Assembly: GCF_017526105.1 (NCBI RefSeq)
Contig: NZ_CP071839.1
Coordinates: forward strand, 744,001-808,000
Reading direction: 5' to 3'
Source: Streptomyces cyanogenus
Lineage (GTDB): Bacteria; Actinomycetota; Actinomycetes; Streptomycetales; Streptomycetaceae
Length of the DNA stretch: 64,000 nt
Shown here in pieces: positions 52,132 to 62,306 of the stretch. The translations under genes were made by a program, and so were the position numbers. Each line of letters begins with the position of its first letter. The first letter of the stretch is position 1. Below the pieces are notes generated by a model. That model worked only from the letters and a program-made list of their open reading frames with translations, did not search any database and was not told where the DNA came from.

Positions 52132-52147
52132 TAGCGACCGGTCGCTA
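52132..52147. promoter_or_regulatory. 16-bp perfect palindrome TAGCGACCGGTCGCTA
   Basis: It lies 39 bases upstream of the DUF397 start, where an operator is expected, and 65 bases from the thiolase end. The form is that of TetR or similar dimer sites. No regulator gene is adjacent. Confidence 0.5.
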
Positions 52148-52177
52148 CGGCGGACAGGGCACGCGGGGACGACCTTT

Positions 52178-52197
52178 CCGCCCGGCCGGCCGGGCGG
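52178..52197 (-). terminator. Terminator of the thiolase operon
   Basis: CCGCCCGGCCGGCCGGGCGG is a perfect 20-bp self-complementary segment 14 bases past the stop at 52212. Confidence 0.6.
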
Positions 52198-52211
52198 CTG
52201 CGGCCGGCCGG

Positions 52212-53374
<1,163 letters not shown>

Positions 53375-53378
<4 letters not shown>

Positions 53379-54445
53379 CGTGGATCCCCTTCGAGTACGG
53401 CGACCAGGTTCTGCTGCAGGCAGGGGCCGGAGGTGGCGTGGGCGAGGGCGCGGTCGGAGGCGCCGCGGTGGATGCGGGCGGCGGCCTCGCCGATGCGGAT
53501 GAGACCGGCGGCCATGACGGGGTTGGCGGCGAGGGCTCCGCCCGACGGGTTCACGCACACGCTGTCGTCCAGGCGGAGGGCCCGGCGCAGGACCACCTCC
53601 TGGGAGCTGAACGGCGCGTGCAGCTCGGCGGTGTCGACGGGCCGTTCGAAGGCGCCCGCGCGCTCGGCGGCGAGCCGGGTGGAGGGCGAGTCGGTGAGGT
53701 CGCGCACTCCCAGCGCGTGGGCCTCGATGCGGTGGTCGACGCCCCGGATCCAGGCGGGCCGCGCGCACAGCCGACGGGCCCGCTCCCCCGCCGCGAGGAT
53801 CACGGCGGCGGCGCCGTCGCCGATGGGCGGGCAGTCGCCGGTACGCAGCGGCCGCACCACGTGGTCGCCCTGGGGGATGCGGCCCTTGAGCTGGGCGTGC
53901 GGGTTGGCGGTGGCGTCGGCCCTGCTGCGGGCGCCGACGGCGGCGAGCGCGCGTTCGTCGGTGAGTCCGGCATCCATGAGCGCCTGCGCCTGGAGGGCGG
54001 CGAGGGCTACGGCGTCGGGCCACAGCGGGGCGACGTAGTACGGGTCGAGCTGGCGGGTGAGGACATCCCGGACCAAGCCGGGTGAGCACTTGCCGTAGGA
54101 GTAGACGAGCGCGGTGTCGGCGTCTCCGGTGAGCAGCTTGGTCCAGGCCTCGTACAGCGCCCACGCGCCGTCCATCTCGACGTGCGACTCGGAGATCGGC
54201 GGCCAGGCGCCGACACCGTCGAGGGCGAGGGTGAAGGAGAAGGCGCGGCCGGCGAGGTAGTCGCTGGAGCCGGAGCAGGTGAAGCCGATGTCGGCGGTCC
54301 GCAGACCGGTCTGTGCCAGGACGTCGTGGAGGACGGGCATGACCATCTCGACCTCGGAGGACTCCGCGGTGGAGCGCCGGTGGTCGGTCTGCGCGAAGGC
54401 GACGACGGCGATGTCCCGGGGGCCGGGGGCTTCCTCGCTGGTCAC
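53375..54445 (-). CDS. Second Cys-less thiolase-fold protein
   Basis: A 356-residue protein starting TSEEAPGPRDIAVVAFAQTD. The Cys position is replaced in ISESHVEMDGAWALYEAWTK, where no Cys occurs; the other motifs are NPSGGALAANPVMAAGLIRI (NP for GHP) and AHATSGPCLQQNLVAV. The two proteins may form a heterodimer with one or neither half active. The GTG start at 54445 overlaps the DUF35 gene by four bases, and its own end overlaps the next gene by four bases: strong evidence for a single operon and probably a complex. Confidence 0.87.
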
Positions 54446-55392
54446 AGCAGCTCCTTGTACGTCTCGTAGTCCGCGTCGGGTTCGCCGGTGGGCCGGTAGT
54501 GGTCGGGGTAGCGGGCGCCCTCGGTCCACACCGGCTCCACGCGCAGGCCCATGCGCACCTGGTCGTAGGGGATGCCGCCGATGCGGGCGTGCAGGGCGAG
54601 GTCGGCCCCGTCCAGGGCGATGTGCGCGTAGACGTACGGCACCTCGATGTCGAGATTCGCCGTGTGTGCGGCCTTGATGTTGACGATGCAGAAGGTGGTG
54701 ACCGTGCCGCGGGGACCCACTTCGACCTGTTCGGCTGTGGCGACGCCACATGTGGGGCACGCACCCCTCGGCGGGACGTACACCTTGCGGCAGGACGGGC
54801 AGCGTTCGCCGACGGTGCGCCGTTCGGAGAGGGCGTGGATGTAGGCGGACTGGGCGCGGCCGGGCGAGTAGGTGTAGTCGAGGCGGGCGGGGGCGACGAT
54901 GCCGGTGAGCGGGTCGGCGAACGCGCCGCTGTGGCCGCCGGGTGCGACGGCCTCGCCCTCGTACGGCTCGAAGCAGGCGATGTCGGTGATGGCGCCGGTG
55001 CGTTCCGCGGCCCAGCGGACGCGCACCCGCATGCCGGTGCGGACGGCGTCGGGGCCGGGGGCGTCGAGGGCGTGCAGCAGGGCGGTGTCGGCGCCGTCGA
55101 GCCGGACCAGGACCCAGGCGAAGGGGGTGGTGAGGGGCTGGCCGCGGCGCGGGGCGTGGTTCCAGGCCCAGGTGGTGACCGTGCCGGTGGGGGCGACCTC
55201 CACCAGGTCGCGGATCTCCTCGGCGGTGACGGGGTCGTACTCGACCGGCGGGACGAGGGTGCGGCCGTCGGTGGTGCGCACGCCGAGGACGACACGTTCG
55301 CGCAGGCCGGTGAGGAAGGCGCTCTGGACGGGGCCGAGGGAGCGGGTGAAGGGGAACTCTACGACGAGCGGGGCGGAGAGGACTTCTGGCAT
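54442..55392 (-). CDS. Tandem DUF35 / OB-fold acyl-CoA-associated protein
   Basis: A 316-residue protein made of two DUF35 units. The N-terminal half (about 1-150) keeps the OB fold (TGTVTTWAWNHAPRRGQPLT and FAWVLVRLDGADTALLHALD), but its rubredoxin-like ribbon has no Cys. The C-terminal half (about 160-316) has the zinc ribbon CPSCRKVYVPPRGACPTC and a second OB fold (GPRGTVTTFCIVNIKAAHTA). DUF35 proteins bind acyl-CoA and activate Cys-less thiolase partners, as in Ltp2-ChsH2. It is the first gene of the coupled trio. The ATG is preceded by a GGAGG-like site. Confidence 0.9.
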   Translation of the reverse strand: MPEVLSAPLVVEFPFTRSLGPVQSAFLTGLRERVVLGVRTTDGRTLVPPVEYDPVTAEEIRDLVEVAPTGTVTTWAWNHAPRRGQPLTTPFAWVLVRLDGADTALLHALDAPGPDAVRTGMRVRVRWAAERTGAITDIACFEPYEGEAVAPGGHSGAFADPLTGIVAPARLDYTYSPGRAQSAYIHALSERRTVGERCPSCRKVYVPPRGACPTCGVATAEQVEVGPRGTVTTFCIVNIKAAHTANLDIEVPYVYAHIALDGADLALHARIGGIPYDQVRMGLRVEPVWTEGARYPDHYRPTGEPDADYETYKELL

Positions 55393-55534
55393 CGGCTGCC
55401 TCCTGGGAGGTCGGCGGTGAAGGGGCGCTCCGTAGGGGCGCGGGCGATGACATGTGCGGCTCCGCCGCGTGGGCGCGACCGGCCCACGACGGTCCGCAGC
55501 TTGCGAACGGCGTCTGCCGACCCCCGGCGGAGTG

Positions 55535-56335
55535 TCACGCGCGCTTGTAGACAGGCGGCCGTTTCTCCGCGAAGGCGCGGGCGCCCTCCTTCGCGTCGGC
55601 GGTGTCGAAGACGGGCCAGCCGCGGGCGAGTTCGGCGGCGAGGCCGTCGGTCTCGGTCATCTCGGCGGTCTCGTACACGGACGCCTTGACGGCCTCGACG
55701 GCGAGCGGGCCGCAGGCGTTGATCTGTTCGGCGATCTCCAGCGCTCCGGCGAGGGCGGTGCCGTCGGGGACGACACGCCCGATCAGGCCGATGCCGGCGG
55801 CTTCCCGGGCGCTGTAGGGGCGTCCGGTGAGCAGCATCTCCAGGGCGTGGGTGCGCGGGATCTGGCGCTGGAGGCGGACGGTGGAGCCGCCGATCGGGAA
55901 CAGGCCGTGCCTGACCTCGAACAGGCCGAAGGTCGCGGACTCGCCCGCGACCCGGATGTCGGTGCCCTGGAGGATCTCGGTGCCGCCCGCGACGCAGTGG
56001 CCCTCGACGGCGGCGATCACCGGCTTGCGGGGGCGATGGTGGCGCAGCATCGCCTTCCAGTGCAGGTCGGGATCGGCCTTCAGCCGGTCGCGGTACTGCT
56101 GTCCCTGCATGCCGTCGCCGGCCAGCGCCTTCAGGTCCATGCCGGCGCAGAACGCGCCGCCGGCCCCGGTGAGCACGATCGAGCGGACCGAGTCGTCCGC
56201 GTCGGCCTGGAGCCAGCCGTCGTACAGGCCGACCAGCATCGCCAGGGAGAGCGCGTTCCTGGCGTCGGGCCGGTTGAGCGTGAGCACCAGTGTGGCGCCT
56301 TCCCGCTGCACGGTGAGGTGTTCCGTCCCACTCAT
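55535..56335 (-). CDS. Enoyl-CoA hydratase/isomerase (crotonase family)
   Basis: A 266-residue hydratase-fold enzyme. It has LVLTLNRPDARNALSLAML, the oxyanion-hole segment SIVLTGAGGAFCAGMDLKAL, and the second GHCVAGGTEILQGTDIRVAG. The usual second Glu region reads LFEVRHGLFPIGGSTVRLQR. The family hydrates enoyl-CoA or has related acyl-CoA chemistry. It lies upstream of the DUF35 gene by 142 bases on the same strand and is probably the first gene of the unit. The ATG at 56335 follows GGGGAGA. It is divergent from the acyl-CoA synthetase with a shared palindrome between them. Confidence 0.9.
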   Translation of the reverse strand: MSGTEHLTVQREGATLVLTLNRPDARNALSLAMLVGLYDGWLQADADDSVRSIVLTGAGGAFCAGMDLKALAGDGMQGQQYRDRLKADPDLHWKAMLRHHRPRKPVIAAVEGHCVAGGTEILQGTDIRVAGESATFGLFEVRHGLFPIGGSTVRLQRQIPRTHALEMLLTGRPYSAREAAGIGLIGRVVPDGTALAGALEIAEQINACGPLAVEAVKASVYETAEMTETDGLAAELARGWPVFDTADAKEGARAFAEKRPPVYKRA

Positions 56336-56400
56336 GGGCCATCTCCCCTCGGTCGGAACGAGAACAGGTTGCAGGAGCGGAGGGGGCACTTCAAGGGTTT

Positions 56401-56417
56401 TCTGACAGGTAGTCAGA
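56401..56417. promoter_or_regulatory. Operator in the divergent acyl-CoA promoter
   Basis: TCTGAC-AGGTA-GTCAGA is a perfect inverted repeat (6-bp arms) midway between the divergent enoyl-CoA hydratase and acyl-CoA synthetase genes. It suggests joint control, most likely by a TetR-type acyl-CoA-responsive repressor encoded elsewhere. Confidence 0.6.
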
Positions 56418-56524
56418 TTTTCTGGTGCGGGGCCTTCCCACTTGCCGCCCCCTTTGCTCTGATGACCGGCGGGCCGACGGATGCGCCTCTCGTCGCCAGG
56501 ACGTCCCGGGGTCAGGAGGAAGCG

Positions 56525-58144
56525 GTGGAGTACAACCTTGCCGACCTGTTCGAGTCGGTCGTCGACGTGGCCGCGGACCGCGAGGCACTGGTGTACCTCG
56601 ACCATCCCGGCACGGGTGCGGAGCGCCGGCTGACGTACGCCGAACTGGACGCCGCCGCCAACCGCGTCGCCCACCACCTGATCGACAGCGGCATAGGGCC
56701 CGGCGAGCACCTCGGGCTCCACCTGTACAACGGCGTCGAGTACCTGCAGACGGTGCTGGCCTGCCTGAAGGCCCGGATCGTCCCGGTGAACGTCAACTAT
56801 CGGTACGTCGAGGACGAGTTGGTGTACCTCTATCGGGACGCGGACCTGGTCGCGCTGGTCTTCGACGCGGAGTTCGAGGACCGGGTCGCGGGCGCGCTGC
56901 CGCGGGCGCCGAAGCTGCGGCATCTGCTGCGGGTGGGCACACCGGCCGCGGAGTCGGTGCCCGGGGCGGTGCCGTTCCCCGCCGCGGAGGCCGCCGGGTC
57001 GCCCGGCCGGGGCTTCCCCGCGCGTTCCGGTGACGACCAGTTCATCATCTACACCGGTGGTACGACGGGCATGCCCAAGGGGGTGATGTGGCGTCAGGAG
57101 GACCTGTTCTTCGCGGGGCTGGGCGGCGGGGCGCCGACCGGGGAGCCGGTGAAGGCGCCGCAGGAGCTGGCCGAGCGGGTCGCCGCGGGCGGCTCGGGGA
57201 TCACCTTCTTCCCCACTCCCCCGCTGATGCACGGCACGTCGACGCTCACCGCGTTCATCGGCTTCAACTTCGGCCAACGGGTCGTGCTGCACCGCAGGTT
57301 CGTGCCCGAGGAGGTGCTGCGGACCATCGAGCGGGAGCGGGTCACCAGCATGTCGCTGGTCGGGGACGCCATGCTCCGGCCGCTGATCGACGCCCTCGCC
57401 GGGCCGCTCAAGGGAACGGACTGCTCGGCGCTGTTCAGCGTCTCCTCGTCGGGCGCGATCATGTCGGAGACGGTCCGCCGGCAGTTCCGCGAGCTGCTTC
57501 CGAACGCGGTGCTGCTGAACAACTTCGGCTCCTCCGAGTCCGGCTTCAACGGCACCGCGACCGAGGACGCGGGCCCCGAGCGCGGCTTCCGCGTCCGGGT
57601 CAACTCCCGGACCCGGGTGGTGGATCCGGTGACGCACGAGCCGGTGGCACCCGGCGAGGTGGGGCGGGTCGCGCAGTGCGGCCATGTGCCGCTCGGCTAC
57701 TACAACGACCCGGTGAAGACCGCCGAGACGTTCTTCGAGAAGGACGGGCGGCGCTGGGTGCTGCTCGGCGACATGGCGACGGTCGGCGCGGACGGCGTGG
57801 TCACCGTCCTCGGCCGGGGCTCGCAGTGCATCAACACGGGCGGCGAGAAGGTGTACCCGGAGGAGGTCGAGCAGGCGCTCAAGGCGCATCCGGACGTGTA
57901 CGACGCGCTGGTCGCCGGGGTGCCGGACGCCCGGTGGGGCAACCATGTGGCGGCCGTGGTGCAGCTGCGCCCGGGGGCGCCGCGCCCGTCGCTCGCCGAC
58001 ATCCAGAGCCACTGCCGTACCCGCCTGGCCGGGTACAAGGTCCCCCGCCAGCTCGTCGTCACGGACACCATCCAGCGGTCGCCGAGCGGCAAGGCCGACT
58101 ACCGGTGGGCACGGGAGGTGGCGGTGGCCGCGCAGCGGCCGTAG
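56525..58144 (+). CDS. Acyl-CoA synthetase (FadD-type)
   Basis: A 539-residue adenylate-forming ligase. The start is MEYNLADLFESVVDVAADRE (GTG codon). The AMP-binding P-loop is IIYTGGTTGMPKGVMWRQED (about 175-194). A5 is NNFGSSESGFNGTATEDAG, A8 is GDMATVGADGVVTVLGRGSQ, and A10 is SPSGKADYRWA with catalytic Lys. It activates an acid to its CoA thioester; relatives work in steroid or branched-acid degradation (FadD3/17/19-like), but the substrate is open. AGGAGGA precedes the start. It shares its promoter region with the hydratase-thiolase-DUF35 unit and likely feeds it. Confidence 0.93.
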   Translation: MEYNLADLFESVVDVAADREALVYLDHPGTGAERRLTYAELDAAANRVAHHLIDSGIGPGEHLGLHLYNGVEYLQTVLACLKARIVPVNVNYRYVEDELVYLYRDADLVALVFDAEFEDRVAGALPRAPKLRHLLRVGTPAAESVPGAVPFPAAEAAGSPGRGFPARSGDDQFIIYTGGTTGMPKGVMWRQEDLFFAGLGGGAPTGEPVKAPQELAERVAAGGSGITFFPTPPLMHGTSTLTAFIGFNFGQRVVLHRRFVPEEVLRTIERERVTSMSLVGDAMLRPLIDALAGPLKGTDCSALFSVSSSGAIMSETVRRQFRELLPNAVLLNNFGSSESGFNGTATEDAGPERGFRVRVNSRTRVVDPVTHEPVAPGEVGRVAQCGHVPLGYYNDPVKTAETFFEKDGRRWVLLGDMATVGADGVVTVLGRGSQCINTGGEKVYPEEVEQALKAHPDVYDALVAGVPDARWGNHVAAVVQLRPGAPRPSLADIQSHCRTRLAGYKVPRQLVVTDTIQRSPSGKADYRWAREVAVAAQRP

Positions 58145-58185
58145 GCCGGGTGTCCCGCACCGCCGGAACCCACCCCGGCGACTAC

Positions 58186-58199
58186 ACTGTGCGCACAGT
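58186..58199. promoter_or_regulatory. Perfect palindrome ACTGTGCGCACAGT
   Basis: A 14-bp perfect dyad lies 48 bases before the GTG of the sulfatase-fold gene and 41 bases after the acyl-CoA synthetase stop. The placement fits an operator of the downstream gene. Regulator unknown. Confidence 0.45.
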
Positions 58200-58247
58200 C
58201 GAGTCGTTCAGCGACACACAGTGACCGCCGCACGGAAGGACCCTCGG

Positions 58248-59987
58248 GTGTCTCACCCCACGCCTGGTCACCTGCCGGAGGACACTGCGGCGCCGGACGG
58301 CGGCGGAGCGGCGGCCGGAGGCGCCGCCGCGCGCGTGGCGCCGGCGGGCGGGCCCCGCCGGTCCGGACGGCTCGCGCGCTGCGCGGCCGCGGGGGCGACC
58401 GTGCCGGCCGCCGCTCTCCTGCTGGGTGCGCTGCTGCTGCCCGACCGGCTCGACAGCCTCACCCCGTCCGCGTTCCTGCGCCTCCCGGCCGAGGGCATCG
58501 CGCTCGCCGCGCTGCTGCTCGTGCTGCCGCCCCGGGCCAGGCGGGCCGGCGCCGCCGCCGGCGGCTTCCTGACCGGGCTGCTCGCCCTGCTCAAGGGCGT
58601 CGACATGGGCTTCCAGGAGGTGCTGCTGCGCCCGTTCGACCCGGTGCTGGACTGGAGTCTGCTCGGCAACGCGGCGGACTACCTGCGGGAGACGTCCGGC
58701 CGGGCCGGCGCGCTGGAGGCCGCGGCCGGGGTCCTCGCTCTCGTGCTGGCCGTCCCCGTGCTGACCACACTGGCGGCGGTCCGCGTGACGACGGTGATGG
58801 CCCGTCACCGGCGGTACGCCGTCCGCGTCGTCCTGGTGCTGGCGGTCGCCTGGACCACCTGCGTCACGTTCGGACTGCGCTCCGCCGGGGTCCCGGTCGC
58901 CGCCACGATCGACGCCGACCTGGTCGGCGACCGTCTCGGGCAGGTCCGTACGTCCCTCGCGGACGCGCGGGTCTTCCGGCGCCAGGCCGCCCACGACCCC
59001 TTCGCGCACACCCCGCCCGACCGGCTGCTGACCGGGCTGCGCGGAAAGGACGTGCTGGTCACCTTCGTCGAGAGCTACGGGCGTACGGCGCTCGAGGACC
59101 CGTCCGTCGCCCCGCGGATCGGCGCGGTCCTGGACGAGGGCACCGCCGCCCTGCGGGCGGCCGGCTTCCGGGCGCGCAGTGGCTGGCTGCGCTCGCCGGT
59201 GACGGGCGGCGGCAGCTGGCTGGCCCACGCGACCTTCCTGTCCGGGCTGTGGATCGGCAACCAGCAGCGGTTCCACACCCTCACCGCCGGCGACCGGACC
59301 ACCCTCACCGGCGCCTTCCGCGCCGCCGGCGCCTGGCGGACGGCCGGCATCGTGCCGGGGGTGAACCGCGCCTGGCCGGAGGGCGGCTTCTTCGGCCTGG
59401 ACCACGTGCACGACCGGGCCGGCCTCGGCTACCACGGCCCGGGCTTCGGCTGGTCGCAGGTGCCGGACCAGTTCACGCTGGAGGCGTTCCGGCGGCTGGA
59501 GTTCGGCCGGCGTGGGCGGGGCCCGCTGATGGCGGAGATCGTTTTGACCTCCAGCCATCACCCGTGGGCGCCGGTGCCCCGCATGACCGACTGGGGGAGC
59601 CTGGGCGACGGCTCGGTCTTCCGCCGCCTCGGGAAGGACGGCAAGGACGCCGAGGAGGTGTGGAAGGACCCGCAGAGCGTGCGCGCCGGGTACCGGGACG
59701 CGATCGCGTACTCGCTGCGCAGCCTCATCGGTTTCCTGCGGCGCTACGGCGACGAGCACACCGTCCTGGTGTTCCTCGGCGACCACCAGCCCGTCCCGGC
59801 GGTCACCGGGGCCAGCCCCCGCAAGGACGTGCCCGTGACGATCGTCGCCCACGACCCGGAGGTGCTGGAGCGGATCTCCCGCTGGGGCTGGACCGAGGGG
59901 CTCAAGCCGGCCGCGGACGCCCCCGTCTGGGGGATGGACGCGTTCCGGGACCGGTTCCTGACGGCGTACGGTCCGCAGCCGGGCTGA
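58248..59987 (+). CDS. Membrane sulfatase/phosphoglycerol-transferase-fold protein
   Basis: A 579-residue protein. The disordered N-terminus is followed by four to five hydrophobic segments (about 55-225: AAALLLGALLLPDRLDSLTP, IALAALLLVLPPRARRAGAA, AAGVLALVLAVPVLTTLAAV, VRVVLVLAVAWTTCVTFGL). The extracellular domain (about 265-579) begins VLVTFVESYGRTALEDPSVA and has GGGSWLAHATFLSGLWIG, SSHHPWAPVPRM and LVFLGDHQPVPAVTG, the alkaline-phosphatase/sulfatase fold of LtaS-like enzymes. Streptomyces has no standard lipoteichoic acid, so the wall substrate is unclear. The GTG at 58248 follows GGAAGGA; another GTG is at 58221. Confidence 0.85.
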   Translation: MSHPTPGHLPEDTAAPDGGGAAAGGAAARVAPAGGPRRSGRLARCAAAGATVPAAALLLGALLLPDRLDSLTPSAFLRLPAEGIALAALLLVLPPRARRAGAAAGGFLTGLLALLKGVDMGFQEVLLRPFDPVLDWSLLGNAADYLRETSGRAGALEAAAGVLALVLAVPVLTTLAAVRVTTVMARHRRYAVRVVLVLAVAWTTCVTFGLRSAGVPVAATIDADLVGDRLGQVRTSLADARVFRRQAAHDPFAHTPPDRLLTGLRGKDVLVTFVESYGRTALEDPSVAPRIGAVLDEGTAALRAAGFRARSGWLRSPVTGGGSWLAHATFLSGLWIGNQQRFHTLTAGDRTTLTGAFRAAGAWRTAGIVPGVNRAWPEGGFFGLDHVHDRAGLGYHGPGFGWSQVPDQFTLEAFRRLEFGRRGRGPLMAEIVLTSSHHPWAPVPRMTDWGSLGDGSVFRRLGKDGKDAEEVWKDPQSVRAGYRDAIAYSLRSLIGFLRRYGDEHTVLVFLGDHQPVPAVTGASPRKDVPVTIVAHDPEVLERISRWGWTEGLKPAADAPVWGMDAFRDRFLTAYGPQPG

Positions 59988-59993
59988 TGGACG

Positions 59994-60830
59994 TCACCGG
60001 TCGAGGAAGGCGAGCGTACGGCTCACGAACCGCTCCGGGTCGTCCAGCCAGGGGTAGTGGGCGGCGCCGGGCTGCACGCTGCACTCGGCGTCCGGGAAGG
60101 CCTCGGCGGTGCGGCGGGCGAGGGCGGGGCACGGTCCGCCGTCGAGTCCGCCCGCGTACACGAGGACCGGCGCGGTCAGGGCCGCGAGGGCGGCCCGGGT
60201 CGCGTCCGGGGTGAAGGCTCCGTCGGCGAAGTAGCGCTCGCCGGCCTCCTCGTTGGTCTGGTGCAGCTCGGCGTCCGTGTGCGCACGGGCGGTGTCGTCC
60301 CAGCGGCCGTGGAAGAACGGCAGGAACACGTCGTCGAACTCCGCCTCGCCCGCGAGCCAGGCCCGGAAGGCGGGGAACGCCCGGGCGAACCACGGCTCGT
60401 CCGCGCGCAGCCGGGCCGCGGCCAGCCGGTCCTCGGGCGTGGCCCGCAGGCCCAGGGCGGACGGGTTGGGGGTGATCAGGAGCAGCCGCCGTATCCGGTG
60501 CGGGTGGCGGGCCGCGTAGAGCATCGCAAGGGCTGCACCCGCCGAGTGGGCGACCAGATCCATGTGTTCCAGACCCATGTGGCCGCGCCACACTTCCACG
60601 TCCTCCACCATCCGGTCACAGCGGTACGTCGCCGGGTCCGCCGGCACCTGCGAGTCACCGGTGCCCCGCAGGTCGAGCAGGGCGAGCCGCCGGTGCGCGG
60701 TCAGCCCGCCGAGGTCCCCGAGATAGGCGGAGGCCCGCATGGGACCGCCGGGCAGCACGGCGAGCGGCTCACCCGCACCCCGCAGGTGGTAGGCGAGCCG
60801 GGTGCCGTCGGTGGCGGTGAAAGTGGGCAT
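59994..60830 (-). CDS. Alpha/beta hydrolase, proline iminopeptidase-like
   Basis: A 278-residue hydrolase MPTFTATDGTRLAYHLRGAG. The oxyanion part is EPLAVLPGGPMRASAYLGDL, the Ser is in DLVAHSAGAALAMLYAARHP, Asp is in LVYAGGLDGGPCPAL and His in VQPGAAHYPWLDDPERF. The GGP motif near residue 28-30 is shared with proline iminopeptidases. The substrate is unknown. A second ATG lies four codons upstream (60842); neither has a good ribosome site. It ends six bases from the convergent sulfatase-fold gene. Confidence 0.88.
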   Translation of the reverse strand: MPTFTATDGTRLAYHLRGAGEPLAVLPGGPMRASAYLGDLGGLTAHRRLALLDLRGTGDSQVPADPATYRCDRMVEDVEVWRGHMGLEHMDLVAHSAGAALAMLYAARHPHRIRRLLLITPNPSALGLRATPEDRLAAARLRADEPWFARAFPAFRAWLAGEAEFDDVFLPFFHGRWDDTARAHTDAELHQTNEEAGERYFADGAFTPDATRAALAALTAPVLVYAGGLDGGPCPALARRTAEAFPDAECSVQPGAAHYPWLDDPERFVSRTLAFLDR

Positions 60831-60944
60831 GCTGGTGATCATCGGTGCGGGGTCCACCGGCGCGCAACGCCTTCGCGGCGCGGAAAATCCCCGCGGCCCT
60901 CTTGCCTGGCGCCGCGCGGCCTGCGTTACTGACCCCGAGCGAAT

Positions 60945-60962
60945 CGACCGAATGATCGGTCG
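60945..60962. promoter_or_regulatory. TetR-type operator before the PaaK-like gene
   Basis: CGACCG-AATGAT-CGGTCG is a perfect inverted repeat with 6-bp arms 33 bases before the ATG. Such ACCGANNNNTCGGT-type sites are bound by TetR-family repressors of acyl-CoA ligase genes. The regulator is not encoded in the window. Confidence 0.6.
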
Positions 60963-60995
60963 GGTACAGGTGCGGCTGGTGAGGGAGACGTCGCG

Positions 60996-62306
60996 ATGGC
61001 CGAGATGAGGGACCTGCTCGACGTGGGTGAACGGCTCGGGCCCGAGGAACTGCGGGCGCTGCAACTGGAGCGGCTGCGCGCCAGCCTGCGGCACGCGTAC
61101 GCGCACGTGCCGTTCTACCGCGAGTCTTTCGACAAGGCCGGCGTCCGCCCGGAGGACTGCCGCTCGCTCGACGACCTCGCCCGCTTCCCCTTCACCACCA
61201 AGGCCGACCTCCGGGAGAACTACCCGTACGGCATGTTCGCCGTGCCCCGGGAGCGGATCCGCCGGCTGCACGCCTCCAGTGGCACCACGGGGCGCCCCAC
61301 GGTGGTCGGCTACACCGACAACGACCTTTCCATGTGGGCGGACATGGTGGCGCGGTCCATCAGGGCGGCCGGCGGCCGGCCGGGAGACGTCGTGCATGTG
61401 GCGTACGGCTATGGGCTGTTCACCGGCGGCCTTGGCGCCCACTACGGTGCCGAACGCCTCGGCTGTACGGTCGTCCCCGCGTCCGGCGGCATGACGGCCC
61501 GCCAGGTGCAGCTCATCCAGGACCTGGAACCGTCCGTCATCATGGTGACCCCCTCCTACATGCTCACCCTGCTGGACGAGTTCGAGCGGCAGGGCGTGGA
61601 CCCGCGCGGCACCTCGCTGCGGGTCGGCGTCTTCGGGGCCGAGCCCTGGACCGAGCAGATGCGGCGGGAGATCGAGGAGCGGTTCGCGATCGACGCCGTC
61701 GACATCTACGGGCTGTCCGAGGTGATCGGGCCCGGTGTCGCCCAGGAGTACGCGGAGACCAAGGACGGCCTGCACGTGTGGGAGGACCACTTCTATCCGG
61801 AGGTCGTGGATCCCCTGACGGGCGAGGTGCTGCCGGAGGGCGAGCGGGGCGAGCTGGTGTTCACCTCGCTGACCAAGGAGGCCATGCCGATCGTGCGGTA
61901 CCGCACGCGGGACCTGACCCGGCTGCTGCCCGGGACGGCCCGGGCGTTCCGGAGGATGGAGAAGGTCACCGGGCGCAGTGACGACATGGTGATCCTGCGC
62001 GGGGTCAATCTGTTCCCCACCCAGATCGAGGAGATCGTCCTGCGCACGCCGGGGGTGGCTCCGCACTTCCAGCTGCGGCTCACCCGGGAGGGCCGCCTGG
62101 ACGCCCTGACCGTCCGGGCCGAGGCCCGCCCCGACGCGCCGCCGGAGGTGCGGGAGGCGGCGGCCCGGGCCATCGTCGCGGCCGTCAAGGACGGCATCGG
62201 CGTGTCGGTCGACGTGGAGATCGTGGAACCGGAGTCGCTGGAGCGGTCGGTGGGCAAGATCCGCCGCATCGTGGACCTGCGGCCGCGGGACGCCGGACAG
62301 GGATAG
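60996..62306 (+). CDS. Phenylacetate-CoA ligase (PaaK-type)
   Basis: A 436-residue ligase. The N-terminus LRASLRHAYAHVPFYRESFD and the P-loop LHASSGTTGRPTVVGYTDND (about 89-108) are PaaK hallmarks. DIYGLSEVIGPGVAQEYAET (A5), KEAMPIVRYRTRDLTRLLPG and SVGKIRRIVDLRPRD (catalytic Lys in A10) complete the enzyme. It makes phenylacetyl-CoA or a related aryl-acyl-CoA. The other paa genes are not here, so an alternative acid substrate tied to the nearby acyl-CoA genes is possible. GGGAGA stands before the ATG. Confidence 0.92.
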   Translation: MAEMRDLLDVGERLGPEELRALQLERLRASLRHAYAHVPFYRESFDKAGVRPEDCRSLDDLARFPFTTKADLRENYPYGMFAVPRERIRRLHASSGTTGRPTVVGYTDNDLSMWADMVARSIRAAGGRPGDVVHVAYGYGLFTGGLGAHYGAERLGCTVVPASGGMTARQVQLIQDLEPSVIMVTPSYMLTLLDEFERQGVDPRGTSLRVGVFGAEPWTEQMRREIEERFAIDAVDIYGLSEVIGPGVAQEYAETKDGLHVWEDHFYPEVVDPLTGEVLPEGERGELVFTSLTKEAMPIVRYRTRDLTRLLPGTARAFRRMEKVTGRSDDMVILRGVNLFPTQIEEIVLRTPGVAPHFQLRLTREGRLDALTVRAEARPDAPPEVREAAARAIVAAVKDGIGVSVDVEIVEPESLERSVGKIRRIVDLRPRDAGQG

